NCBI GenBank assembly: GCA_033980235.1
Contig: CM067062.1
Span: 20,890,203 to 20,954,202, forward strand
Length of the DNA stretch: 64,000 nucleotides
Reading direction: 5' to 3'
Source of the DNA: Diadema setosum
Lineage: Eukaryota > Echinodermata > Echinoidea > Diadematoida > Diadematidae
Of this stretch, positions 9,975 to 21,405 are shown piece after piece (positions within the stretch are counted from its first letter, which is position 1; each line of letters opens with the position of its first letter). A model generated the notes under the pieces. It was not told the DNA's origin. It saw only the letters and a list, made by a program, of their open reading frames with translations, and made no database searches. The translations under genes and the position numbers were made by a program.

Positions 9975-10118
9975 CTAGAAGAAACAGCTATAGGCCTAGA
10001 CCCATGCTTTAAGTTTATATAACGATCCACATTTTCTCCTTGACCACTTCACCAAATTGAATGGGGTTTTCTGCAAAATATAGGTAAGATGACTATGAAT
10101 TGATTCCCAGATGCAGAG

Positions 10119-10510
10119 CAGGGCCGGCGGAGCGTTTTTAAAAGTGTGTGTTTGGGGGGGGGGGGGCACTTCCGGGTTTCATTAATTAGCTATCAAGCAA
10201 AAGAAAAAAAGGTCCTCAGTTCATCTCTCCCCTTATGCACTTCCGTTTTTCTTCAGCCTGACAAGCAGAAAAAAAAAGGTCCTCAGCTCATCTCTCCCCT
10301 TCCACTTCCGGTACCGCCCTCACACTTCAACAGATCTCTTTCTTATTATTTTTAGTGCCACTTACGTACTTCCTGGTTAAAAAAAAAAAAAAAAAAAAAA
10401 GTGTGTGGGGGGGGGGGGGCAAAGTGATGATACCTCATGTATTCCTTTGTATGTGCACAAAAAGTGGGGGCCCGAGCCCCCCTTGCCCCCGGCTGCTCCT
10501 CCGGACATGA
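10119..10510. repeat. Copy of the GGCCGGCGGAGCG repeat with internal duplications
   Basis: Begins CAGGGCCGGCGGAGCG, then CACTTCCGGGTTTCAT; the block AAAAAGGTCCTCAG.TCATCTCTCCCC occurs twice (about 10206 and 10275). Poly-A and poly-G tracts near 10380-10420. This is the uninterrupted relative of 6267-6310 plus 8640-8740. Confidence 0.6.
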
Positions 10511-11290
10511 GAGAGAGAGAGTCGGAGGTGAGGGAGGGAGACTACAGAGGAGGGCACGGGAGGAAGATCGAGAGGAGAGAGACATTATTTTAATGCTCTT
10601 ATAGAACTCCCAACCAAGTTCATATTTCCGTTCTTGATAAAAGCTTCTGGAATTGTATACTTTAGGGCTGTTCGATCACCTGGACTCATGTTAGCGAAAA
10701 TATAAGAGGCAAGATGATATCTCCATATCATATTCGGGGGTTGAATGATTAACAAAGGAACTTCGCCAACTTAAAAACAAAACAAAACAAAAGACAACAA
10801 CCAAGGATCTGATAACAATTTAATCAACCCTCTACGAATCATGCAGATTGTTGGAGATCAATTGTTGCAGTATCTGATTTATCAAAGTCCGTTGATTAGT
10901 GTCCGAGCTTGCATTGCATGATAGGCGATATAGGCCCTATATACCCGTATATACCCATATACATGTATACAAATAGTTTGAGAGACGATATATGATGAAC
11001 TTGAATGAGATATTTCGTTTATCAGTTTGTTGTAGAATATGATTCGAATCTCTATGTACCATTTATACGAGAGCTTAGTTTTGTAATAGGAAGATGAACA
11101 TTCATGCCAAACGTTTTTGCGTCAATTGTTTAAAAAAAAAAATAAAGTTCGAGCAGTTGATCGCAGTTTGAGCTTAATCCCTATGATAATAATATGTCAA
11201 ATGTTTGCAATCATCGTAAGTTTACGATATTTGAAATGGATTTTGCACAATCCCAAGCTAATATTCTCTTCGGTCATAATGCCAGCCAAC
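10511..11290. other. Intergenic stretch before the DNAJC30-like gene
   Basis: Short GA-rich run at 10509-10585, then unremarkable AT-rich sequence with CATATAC/TATACCC repeats near 10935-10970. No gene seen. Confidence 0.6.
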
Positions 11291-11303
11291 AGGTCAAAGG
11301 TCA
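11291..11303 (+). promoter_or_regulatory. Perfect DR1 nuclear-receptor element
   Basis: AGGTCAAAGGTCA: two AGGTCA half-sites with one base between, the classical RXR/PPAR/HNF4/COUP-TF site, 181-193 bp upstream of the DNAJC30-like start codon. Confidence 0.6.
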
Positions 11304-11320
11304 GGAGAGTCGTCGTTATC

Positions 11321-11342
11321 GCGCATCGCATGCGCATGCAGC
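11321..11342. promoter_or_regulatory. NRF1-like GCGCATGC cluster
   Basis: GCGCATCGCATGCGCATGC contains overlapping GCGCA/TGCGC half-sites close to the NRF1 consensus YGCGCAYGCGCR, a common promoter motif of nuclear genes for mitochondrial proteins. Match is imperfect. Confidence 0.4.
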
Positions 11343-11444
11343 ATAGCACGCTGCAGGAACGTACATTGTACGGTACATATTACATGTACGGTGAACCGGC
11401 GGGGCAGCTAGCCGAGTGGGTTATGGGGGCCGGAGCCGCTGGTG

Positions 11445-11452
11445 TATATATA
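11445..11452 (+). promoter_or_regulatory. TATA-like box of DNAJC30-like gene
   Basis: TATATATA, 32 bp before the ATG at 11484. If used, the 5' leader would be only a few bases, so a more upstream start may be the real one. Confidence 0.3.
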
Positions 11453-11483
11453 GCCAGTGTGTGACGCTAATTCGCCGGCTGTG

Positions 11484-12710
11484 ATGGCAGGTCAATGGAG
11501 AAAAGCTGCCCAACAATGTTGGCAAGGGAGAATTACATCTAGATATGGCTCGGCCAGATATCAAGCAGAGGAGTTAAGACATCTACCCAGCTATCAACGA
11601 AGATTATTTGGGTTGTTTTGTCCCTCTCTGAGTAAGATTCAGCTGACATCTCAAGACTTGCTGCCGGCTTATCGCAGCACGTATGGACTCACTGACACCA
11701 CCGGACTCGGTGCAACTACCCCCGCGGTACTCGGGGCGAGCCCCGTGCTGTGTGTAAGTAATGATGCCGCCAAAGCCACCACCGGCACCGTGTTAGGTGT
11801 GGGTGTGTTGACAGGAACAGAGTACTCTGGTTGTAAACTAAGTTGTGCAGAAGAAATGTCGAAACATGCTAGCCAGACAGCTTGTTTCAAGAATGAGGGT
11901 AGCTCTAACTGGTACTGGTATCATTCAACACATAGACAAAGACAACAAAGTCAGTCTTTGTTGGCCATTCAGCAAAAGTATCATTCATACAGAAAGCAGC
12001 ATGTTCAAAATTTTGCTTCTTTGAGTTGTGCTGGACCTCGTCATCCCACTGAGGATGTTTACTCAGGGACTTTGAAAAGGCAATATGCTGCACCTTTGCT
12101 CTTGATGCATGTTCGCTGTTATAGGCCTAATCCAAGGAAACGGGACAGGAACTATTATGAAGTGCTCAACATTACACCGAATGCCACACAGGCGCAAGTC
12201 AAGGAAGCATTCTTCAAGCTGTCCAAGGTCTATCACCCGGACAAAAATGCAGGCAGCAAAGAAGCTCAACGCCAGTTTTCATCCATCAATGAGGCATACA
12301 GTGTGCTCGGTAACCTCACCTTGCGCAAACGGTACGACCGCGGCACGTTGAACCAGAAAGACATCTATGGAGAGGTGAAAGAGGAAGAAGCAGATAAAGC
12401 CACATTCTCTGGTGAAGCCACGTACACGACCGGGGGCATACCGTTTCACGTGGAAGCCGAACGGCAGGCCAAGAAGATGGATGCCTTCTTTGAGAGTCAC
12501 TACAAGGCTGCGCGGGAAAAAGAGCAACAGGACCGACTTGATCGTCAGCGGAGAATTGATGAATACATGGAGCTCCAGAGCAAGGCAAAACACTCGCCCA
12601 TCATCCTGGCAGCATTCATCATCACCGCCATTGGCCTGGCAGTAAAGAGTGTCATCTATGATGCTAAAGTGGACAAGAAGCTAAGAGCAGCTGCAAAGGG
12701 AAAAAAGTGA
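11484..12710 (+). CDS. DNAJC30: DNAJC30-like mitochondrial J-domain protein (single exon)
   Basis: The intact 408-codon frame begins at the first ATG, 11484; the frame is open further upstream, but only from non-ATG codons. The N-terminus (MAGQWRKAAQQCW...) is basic and lacks acidic residues over about 27 positions, as in a mitochondrial presequence. A J domain lies at about residues 223-287, with NYYEVLNITPNATQAQVKEA, the HPD motif at 251-253 and KRYDRGTL at its end. A charged helix follows (AEAERQAKK-like, REKEQQDRLDRQRRIDEY) and then one membrane segment at about 372-392 (PIILAAFIITAIGLAVKSVI) and a lysine-rich tail. Domain order, YDRG motif, C-terminal membrane helix and lack of introns match human DNAJC30, an inner-membrane partner of ATP synthase/complex I. 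The linker of about 195 residues before the J domain, rich in Ser, Thr and Gln, makes it nearly twice the human length (226). Confidence is high for the J protein and good for the orthology. Confidence 0.88.
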   Translation: MAGQWRKAAQQCWQGRITSRYGSARYQAEELRHLPSYQRRLFGLFCPSLSKIQLTSQDLLPAYRSTYGLTDTTGLGATTPAVLGASPVLCVSNDAAKATTGTVLGVGVLTGTEYSGCKLSCAEEMSKHASQTACFKNEGSSNWYWYHSTHRQRQQSQSLLAIQQKYHSYRKQHVQNFASLSCAGPRHPTEDVYSGTLKRQYAAPLLLMHVRCYRPNPRKRDRNYYEVLNITPNATQAQVKEAFFKLSKVYHPDKNAGSKEAQRQFSSINEAYSVLGNLTLRKRYDRGTLNQKDIYGEVKEEEADKATFSGEATYTTGGIPFHVEAERQAKKMDAFFESHYKAAREKEQQDRLDRQRRIDEYMELQSKAKHSPIILAAFIITAIGLAVKSVIYDAKVDKKLRAAAKGKK

Positions 12711-14234
12711 CCAGTACAGATAATTTTCAATGAAGTGTAGCCCATCTGAGTCAGTAAAACATTACATCAATGCACCGTGTAATGCTTGAGCATAACACTG
12801 TGTTCACAACAGCCTAGATGGTAATTTACCCTTTTGTATTGCACACAGCAATTCAGTGTGTTTGATTGTTAAGCACACAAAGTGCAATTTATACAATATC
12901 AAGTTATTCGTGTACAATTATGAAATACCATGTCAAAACCACATTTTGTCCAAGATTATGAATGTTTTGGCAGAAATGGCTGGATACAATGTATTTCATG
13001 TTGATTAAGTGTTATGCTCAAGCAATAACTTATCAACAGTAGAAGCTATTGATAGTGTCATTTCTGTAATGAAACAAAGGCAGCAATGCATGCCCTTTTA
13101 ACTGTTTATATTACACTGTAGTAATGAGGTAAACAATTTCTGCACTTTTCCTTTTTGGTTATGATATCTTTATTGCTGTAGAAATGGACAGTGTAAAAAC
13201 CACAATTTGGTATTACATGTGCCATCAGTTGAGTCCATGTGAGCCACCTTTTAGGAAGTTTTTTTTGTTTTGCTTTGGATTTTTTATATGTTTTTTTTCT
13301 CTGAGGTACAGTGTATTTGTTAGCAGGAGCCATTATTGCTCTGTAATCTTCAATGGTTAAGAAGATTAGTCTAGAAAGTGCTCTGACCAAAGTCAGACCA
13401 AACCAGCTAAGCGTGTCTCAAAAATGTCAAAGAGAATACATCGGTATCTTGGTAGCTGGTTCTAGTCCGATTGAGAACCAATTTTTGTTTTTTAAACTAT
13501 TATACAGGTACAAGTACCTATGTACCAATCAAAGTCTTTAGATCTATTGAATGTCAACAGTCCAAATCATTGTTTGTTTGTTTTTTAGTGATACTTTTTA
13601 TGCATAATTGTACTTTGATGTCGGTCTTTTGTTTGGTGTTTTACTTGTTTTCTTTGTTTTTAGTTTGAGGCCATCTGTACAAATTTGCTAGTTATAATGT
13701 TGTTTGCCAGACATTGTTTTAAAGCCATCTCCAGGGTTGTTTTTGTCAGTAATTTCTTCCGTGAAGAAAACAAATGAATCACTTTAATGACAGAGTATCA
13801 CTGTAGACTTATGAATCTTACTCACTGTGTATGATTCTTCTTACATTGAAATTTTGGTGCACATTTCACATAAAAAATTATTTATAGAATTATCCATATC
13901 CCCGACACATTTATAGTTTTAGTTATGTCCATGCCTTTGAAGAATGACACCATGGTTACAATTTTTGTATAAAAAATGGCATTATGATGACCAAAGAGGT
14001 TATATGATCTGGTCCCCGTTTTATCAAAAGATAAAATCGATTATAAATTTCCTTAACACACAGGCTGCCATAGACTTACAATAGAAATCTACATGTACTC
14101 TTCACAAAACAGGGCCCTGATTCATGCTTGACTGTCTTAGTGAATTTACTACATGTACAGTATATCTGTCACTCCGAAGAAATATTGCCTAACTCATGCA
14201 CAAAGTTGTGATCGTCAACAAGTAAAGGGTACTA
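12711..14234 (+). other. DNAJC30: Downstream flank, probably 3' UTR of the DNAJC30-like gene
   Basis: AT-rich, without coding signs or clear repeats in the first 1.5 kb. A canonical AATAAA occurs at 14313-14318 within the next element; which polyadenylation signal is used cannot be told. Confidence 0.4.
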
Positions 14235-14411
14235 CAGGAAAACCGCATTATAACAAATTTTCCTTGTGATCTTGGATACAAAATGTATATTTCAGGGATA
14301 AAACAAAAGAATAATAAAGGAATGGAACTCTGCATGAATAACCTCATTACAGTGTATATCAGGTACTGTATATCACTACATATCTGACCATGTTATAACA
14401 AGGTTCCACTG
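14235..14411. repeat. Old pogo/Tigger-type MITE
   Basis: Left CAGGAAAACCGCATTATAAC, right TGTTATAACAAGGTTCCACTG (inverted CAGTGGAACCTTGTTATAAC), TA on both sides (14233-14234, 14412-14413). Ends resemble the better preserved element at 32006-34151. Confidence 0.5.
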
Positions 14412-14413
14412 TA

Positions 14414-16650
14414 TCAAAGGATACTTTTCATTTTCCTACTATACACTGTATGGTTGCAGTACAGTCAGTTGATGGCTTTCCCATTCGTTTGTGTGGTACA
14501 TACAGTGTACATGTATGTGCAACATACTGCAACATATGAGAAAATGGCTGGCTTGTCTACTTCAGATTTGCATTTCTTAACATTTCTGATACATTGTATT
14601 GCATGTTGAATTTTTGTGTCAACTGTTGTACAGTACTGTAGGTCCATGCCAACAGACACAGCAACAAGTTACTGTGAAGATATTTTGACTAGTCATCCAA
14701 GCTCTTCAGTGGGAGAGTGCTAAATTGTCATAGACAGTATCTTCAAGTGAGACACCCCTGCACACGAGTGACAATGTGCTTGCCACTGCACCATCCCCTT
14801 TGCAGAACAGAAGTAACTTACAGTAGTGACAGGGTATTCAGGCTCTGCCAAATGACTTTTGTCAGATAGTCTGTGACACTACATTGGACACCAAGTATAG
14901 ATGAGATTCTGATTAAAACTGATTCTATTGAACACTCGCAAGATTTGGCGTGGTTCTTGTACACTGCACCATGTGGTCATGAGTAACTTCTATTGTGTAG
15001 TAGGGAAACGTAATTTGATATTTGGAGATCTATAGTAAAGTGTAGTGCTACAATGGGCAAGTGAAATTTAGATACTGCACAGTAGTCAAAATAATATTAT
15101 TCTTATTGGCTCACACTACTTGCTGATCATGAAGGTATTGCAGAATAGCAATAATGATTTTAGGTTCTAAAATTCCTGTCCCATCTTTTATCCACATATT
15201 CTCCAAATACTCATCAGATACAATGCCTGCTTTCAGACCCTAAAGAGTGTTACATGTATGTACACTGTAGTTGTATGGACTTGAGGCACGGGCAGCATTG
15301 AATGCCATGGTGAAAATGAAGCACCAGATAAATCGCCATCAATTATAACTGAACAGGGTTGGTCAATGTACCATACCAGGAACCCACTTAGACTGTCATG
15401 CCATTTCGTAACAAGCAAGATATTGTATTGATAGCATGTACCCATTAGTAAACCGTGATGTTTACCACTCTGTAGGGCATATTTACAAAGTTGTCATTCA
15501 GCCTGTTGAATTGAGATATGAGACTTATTTTAATGTGGAAAAATCTCTTTTAACAGTGTCTGCTGTATGACACAGTTAAGCACAGATTTTATTCATTTTG
15601 AGAGTAGAACTGGCTGCTATAGAAGTACATGTACAAATGTAATAAGAAGTGCTACCTCCAGTAGAAAATTTATGTTCATACAAGGGATTTACAGTAAAAG
15701 ATGTGTGGCTCATACTGCATGATAAAATAGCGGCTCCTTACCACAGAGGCTGTTCCTGTTCCTAGCTACAAGCAGGTCCATGAGCTGATGTTATTTGTGA
15801 TTCCACAATCTGAATTCAGTCATGAATATTGAACACTGCATTCTGCTAGGCGGTTGTTGTCGTTGGTAAAGATAGAAAGTGAGATTAGTAAAGATAGCCT
15901 TAGTCCAAGGCTTCTTTTATATATTACGCTGCTGTGAGAACACAGCAGAACACAGTAAAGATGGAATGAGGTAAAATGTATGTATACAGTGTACGTTTTA
16001 TGCAGTTTCCTCATTCTAAGCTGTACCATGTCTTCTTACTGCTGTGATATTTTAAATTTTCAGAGTAATATAAAGAATGTCCTTTGACATATAATCAATA
16101 TACAATATGTGTATTGTGCAAATCATGCCTGTTTGAGAGTTACCTGTATGTGTCTTTGTGTGTGCGTGTGTGAGTGTGATGCATACCTTGGTATATGCAT
16201 CAGTAAGAGATTGTGTGTTACGCTGGGGTCTCAGAATAATGTGGCACACGGGGGGGGGGTTCCACCATGGCACATTAAGAGTTAATCCTGTACAGTAGAC
16301 ACTAGTTTCTGCTGTGTATTTATGACAATATTTTATCCACAAATGAACCCGCAAAGGAAATCATCTTTACGTAATATCAGTAATTCTACGCAATATTCTG
16401 AAAGAAACCAGCATGCAGTAAAAGAGACGATGATAGTGAATGTACAGAGTTTTCGGCTCAAGAGTTTGAAGTGCCGTTTCAAGGAGGTCGTAACTTTCAC
16501 CCCGAAAAGTACTCCAAATTCTTTGAATAGAACACTGTATTTTCCCTACAAGCCATCATATTATGTACACCATTGTCTTACATCGCTAGACACTCTCAAA
16601 TAAAACACTACATGTATAACTAGACTCGGAATTTGTCAAGACTGACAAAT
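14414..16650. other. AT-rich intergenic DNA without recognised gene
   Basis: Frequent ACATGTA, CACTGTA and TACAGTG words but no open frame with family resemblance. Only a GT-rich patch near 16150-16180 and a poly-G run near 16251 stand out. Confidence 0.5.
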
Positions 16651-16652
16651 TA

Positions 16653-18944
16653 GGTGATCCGATTTTTTTTTTAAATCAATGATTCGAGTTTTCACCTGAG
16701 ATTAGGGACATTGGTCGTGTGATGTTTGGATTCTCATTTTGAAAAGGGAGTCAGACCTGCCATCTTGGGTACCGAATTCCGTATACACTATCAAAGATGC
16801 AGAATGAAGTATATTTGACCTTTGACCCCACTTTGCACCCCCAAGATGGCATCTGAGCAAAAAGTGGTTATTTTGTGAAATGATTCTTGTAACATGGTCT
16901 TTGCGTGTGCAAAATATGTGAAAGATAAGACATGTATTCACCAAGATACAGGATGAAACATTTATGACCTTTGACCCTAATTTACATACCCAAGATGGTG
17001 TCTGATCAAGTAGTTGTTATTTTATGAAATAATGTACGTAACATTAACTAAACATGTGCAAAATATGGGGTTGATAGGGGCTATTTTTCTTGAGTTATTG
17101 CAAAGAAAATTGGAAAAAGAAAGAAATATGAAAATACATCGAAGATAACCTTTAATTTCAACCACATTTTTGGACGTGATCCCGACACCATATGAAAAAC
17201 AAAGGGAACACATATGATAGCGCAAAGTCTCAGCTACAACATATTAAAATCTGGGAGAAATTCACGGAAGGGTAAGTGAGCTAGTGCTCAATAAAGACAA
17301 TCATGTCAATTTTCACATCTAGGAAAATTCCCTCCCATAGAGATAACACGTCATAACGAAGATAAAGAAAGAAGTACATATGACATTTGACCCCGATCTG
17401 TACAGACAAGATGGGATCTGAGCAAAAAGTGGTGATTTTGTGAAATGATCCTTGTAACGCGGTCTTTACGTGTGCAAAATATGGGGAAGATAAGACATGT
17501 ATTCACCAAGATACAGGATGAAACATTTATGACCTTTGACCCTAATTTACATACCCAAGATGGCGTCTGATGAAGTAGTTGTTATTTTATGAAATAATGT
17601 ACGTGACATGAACTAAACATGTGCAAAATATGGTGGTGATACAGTATGTTTTTCTTGAGTTATTGCAAAGAAAGTTGGAAAAAGAAAGAAATATGGAAAT
17701 ATATCGAAGATAGGCTTTGATTTCAACCAAGTTTTTGGACGTGATGCCGATACCGTATGAAAAAATGAAGGGCACATTCACGATAGCCCAAAGTCTCAGC
17801 TACAACATATTAAAATCTGGGAGAAATTCACCGAAGCATAAGTGAGCTAGTGCTCGAAAAAGATAGTCATGTCAATTTTCATTTCCAGAAAAACTGCACT
17901 CCCATTAAGATAACACCTAAACTGGTCAAATTTGACAAGATTACTTTCAATCCAATATTACAAGATGATGCCGTCATCTAATCAAAATGTTGTTATCATA
18001 TTAATGAAAGAACATTTAATAAGCTACAACATTCTGAAATCTGGGTGAAAATGGGCAAAGGATAAGTGAGATACACTCGAGTGAACTTGTAATTTGATGA
18101 CGTCATTTTGAAAATTTACTCTTTTTATTTTATTAAGAAATTTGATATCTTTTAATCATTTTGCCAGCATTGCCAACCCATGAAATGACATGTACAACTC
18201 ATCAGCTTTCAGAATATGTAAAGAAAATGGGGGGTCACCGTCCATCCTGACGAGTAAAGTCGGATTTAAAATTAGCGGTTTTTTGGCATTGTTGCACTGT
18301 ATATCGCCATTGACGCGCGCGCGGAATTTCAACTTTGACGGGCCCGTATAACGTCATATTGAGTCGGATTAACTTGAAACTTGGTAGACATATTCCCTGA
18401 CATTTCAGGCAGGCGATAAGTGTGAAAAAACGGGAAATTCCTATTGCATATGAGCTGTACGTGCGTATATGCGCGCGCGCGTACGCGTCCGTAAATTTTT
18501 TTCAATTTTTCAAAAAATGCTCCAAATTGTCTGAAACGTGTGCAAAAAAAATTTGAGCTCCATTTGAGCATACAAATATTTCAACGCGCGCGTACGCGCA
18601 CGTTTTAAGGTATAGATGAATTTTGAGAATATGAGTAGAATGCGCTTACCTTGATATATATGTGACGTAAATTTCATTGAAAAATTCCATTCCATTAATG
18701 AGATATGATTGAGAATGTGTTTTCATATAATGACGTCATAGTGACGTCACGGTCGACTGATCACTTTGATTTTAGTTCGATTGCCGTCTTTGGGAGACGA
18801 TACATATATGGTATAAGTTTGAAATTGATAGGAAGAGGACTTTCTGAGCTAATCGATGCACAACTTTTGGGGAGAAATAAGAAAAAGAAGAAGAAAGAAT
18901 CCGTACAAAAACAGAAGGTGATCCGAGAGGATACTCGGATCACC
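16653..18944. mobile_element. 2.3-kb TA-flanked non-autonomous DNA element carrying DR1-like motifs
   Basis: Ends GGTGATCCGATTTTT and ACTCGGATCACC are inverted; TA flanks at 16651-16652 and 18945-18946. A second GGTGATCCGAG at 18918 forms a hairpin with the right end. The interior contains a ~565-bp tandem duplication (about 16840-17330 and 17405-17890). Four TGACCTTTGACCC-type motifs lie at 16816, 16965, 17381 and 17530. GC-alternating tracts (GCGCGCGCGTACGCG) near 18470 and 18585. No transposase frame. Confidence 0.75.
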
Positions 18945-18974
18945 TAACAAGGGCCTTTCCATCGGATTCCAAGA

Positions 18975-19175
18975 TATTTGCTCCTGCGACAATTGCTCCC
19001 GTAAAATATCTGCACGCTTTATTAGCCAAACATGAATTATACCCCCAAACATAACCCTATAATCCTAATTTTCTTATCAAACCATAAAACCTAAAACCCT
19101 ATAACAACCCTATTCCTAACCCTAAATCCTAGGAGAAAATGAGACTAGAGCAATTGTCACAGGAGCAAATGTCAT
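18975..19175. repeat. GGAGCAATTGTC repeat with telomere-like CCCTAA centre
   Basis: TTTGCTCCTGCGACAATTGC on the left and GAGCAATTGTCACAGGAGCAAATG on the right are inverted relatives. Between them are degenerate CCCTAA/CCCTAT units (19040-19130). Boundaries approximate. Confidence 0.5.
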
Positions 19176-20689
19176 GTCGCCTTCCATTGATGTTGTGATA
19201 TTTAAAGTATAGCCTACATTGTACTTACGAGAACATATCTAAAGTACTTGCCCTACAAGGTAGCCTGAAAAATCTGGTAAGGACCTATATGAAAGATGAG
19301 CATTCTGACCCCCACCCCCCCCCCCCCCCTTTGTTCGCTGGTGTTGAAACTGTTGTATCCCAGGAATAATGCGGTCACTCACTTCCAAAGAGTATAGCAG
19401 CAGCGGCAGTGTGCTTCTTTGCTCACTACTCAACTTGTTTCATATACCATTATGATAGGCTGCCCTCTACTGGCAGGATTTGTGCTAAACTAATAAATCA
19501 TACTTCTATGCATTTATCCTGTAGGAATTATTTATCAGACATATGTTGCAACACAATACAGGAACAGAATGAATCATCATGGTGTGAGAAGTGACCAGTG
19601 TAGTGTGGAATAATCAGTTTGTTAGCCAAGTAGACTGGTTGATGTGTAGCTGCATGGATAATGATTGACAGTGTATGTGCAAACAAGTAGTGAATGACAC
19701 AGTAATAATGAGGACATAATTATGGTATTTAACATCAAATATCTTTGATAATATGTTGCCATTTTCTCGTATGTTGGACATGTAATCTAGAGTAGCTTTA
19801 CTCTCTTTGCCGTCTTCTGTAACTCAGTGGTAACTTTTGATAAAAATTCCGCCCTATTAGGAAGATGTCAAGTTTAAGTGATTAACTCATCACCATCAAT
19901 GCAATAGAGCTTTCTTACAAGAAAAACAGATGGACACAAAGTACCAATATTCATGATCACGTGATTTTGTTTATTTCACACTCGCCACTGTGATTGATTA
20001 TATCAAGTACGATAATCATTATCATACACAGAGAATATTTGATATCAGTGTACCAGGTCAACCCCACAATATCAACCTGAATAAATCGTGAATCGTGGTA
20101 GGAAAATATGATATATGGAAAAAAAAAAAAGGATCCCTTGATTTTAACAACAATCTGATCAAGTCAGTTCAGCTTTTCTTTGTACAAGTCTTCCAGAACT
20201 TGACAAGCTCTACTAAAGTTTTCACGAATATCACCGCCCACAATTTGGGGAATTAGTGCTTGATGCTTAGCATCTCTGAATTCTGAATCCAACCACAGCA
20301 AACAGTCTGTTGGGCCAAAACATTACCATCATAGAAATCTAGAGCTGGTCATTGTATGTGAGGCTCCTTGTAAGGTTCAAGTACACATACATTCTAATTA
20401 TAAACTGAACACATTTGAACTGTCCATACACACAGTAGTCTTAGATTATCAGAATTGATAATTGAATATGATGATAATGCAGCTACAACATACAGCACAT
20501 AATGGATCACTACAAGTACGGTGGCTTGCTATTGATGTTCACCATTTAAAGGGATGGTTACGCAAAACAAATGCTTGCACCGGGTATCCAACCCCACTCT
20601 ACACTTTTCATACAAATATGGAAGATAGACATTTAAGGGGCATCAAGTACCCCTCTACGAGAAACCAGTTTACACTTAGCATGTATACC
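19176..20689. other. Intergenic, no gene recognised
   Basis: Poly-C run near 19310-19330, poly-A at 20118-20130; otherwise AT-rich sequence with nothing identifiable. Confidence 0.5.
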
Positions 20690-20922
20690 CAGGGCTCTAC
20701 ACTAACTTTTTTCCAATGGTGGCCCATTTGGGCTTCTAAAATCTTTGAGTTTGACATTTTGGTGGCCTAAAATAAAAAGAAACATACCAATCCATTTTGA
20801 AATTTTGCTGCCTGATCAGGCAACCAAATGATGACCTTTTTGGAAATTTCATGACACGACATCAATATTTAGTGGCCATGGGCAACAGGGCCACTGCCGA
20901 TGTTGAGCTTTGCCTAATAGAT
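20690..20922. repeat. CAGGGCTCTACACTAAC repeat, copy A
   Basis: Starts CAGGGCTCTACACTAAC, then GGTGGCCCATTTGGGC; shares ordered blocks with 28949-29195 (GGTGGCC.TTTGGGC, CCACTTTGAA-like, GGAAATTT, TTTAGTGGCC.TGGGC, GAGC). One terminus resembles a widespread metazoan DNA-element family; the other end is eroded. Confidence 0.55.
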
Positions 20923-21007
20923 AGGGAAAAAGGGCCATGATATGTAAATTGAATTATGTAACACTGTCAGACACACATTTTAATGACTTAGGGGGAACAA
21001 CAGGAGT

Positions 21008-21405
21008 TTAAAAAGGGATGGTACAGTACTGGTGGAGATGAGAATTGGGCTTTTATATTTTTGTGAGATACCAAGAAAACACTTATGATATAGTACAGAA
21101 CATACCACTTTAAGAGGAATTCAAAGTTTATTTGATGAAAATCGGGTTTGGAATGACTGAAACATCAAAAAAACAAAGTACAGTATAACAAAGCGATCGT
21201 GATAAAGTGTGGGTCCCACACTTTATTAGAATCGCTCTTTTTTGGATATCTCAGCCAATTGGAAACCAATTTTCATCAAATAAATGCTGAATTCCTGATA
21301 GAATTACATGCTCTTTCATATTTCATAAGAGGTTTCTCATTATCTCACCAAAAAAAGTTAGAAACCTGAAATTAGGTCTCAACCAAAACTATACAATCCC
21401 TTTAA
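21008..21405. repeat. Fold-back MITE AAAGGGATGGTA family, copy 1
   Basis: Left AAAGGGATGGTACAGTACTGG, right CAAAACTATACAATCCCTTTAA. Inner arms TTTATTTGATGAAAATCGG and CCAATTTTCATCAAATAAA are inverted. Relatives at 27741-28051 and 61641-62035. Confidence 0.75.

Noticed and set aside
11457..11483. Upstream extension of the DNAJC30-like reading frame (start at 11457)
   Set aside because: The codon there is GTG; the first ATG in frame is 11484, with a basic presequence-like N-terminus.
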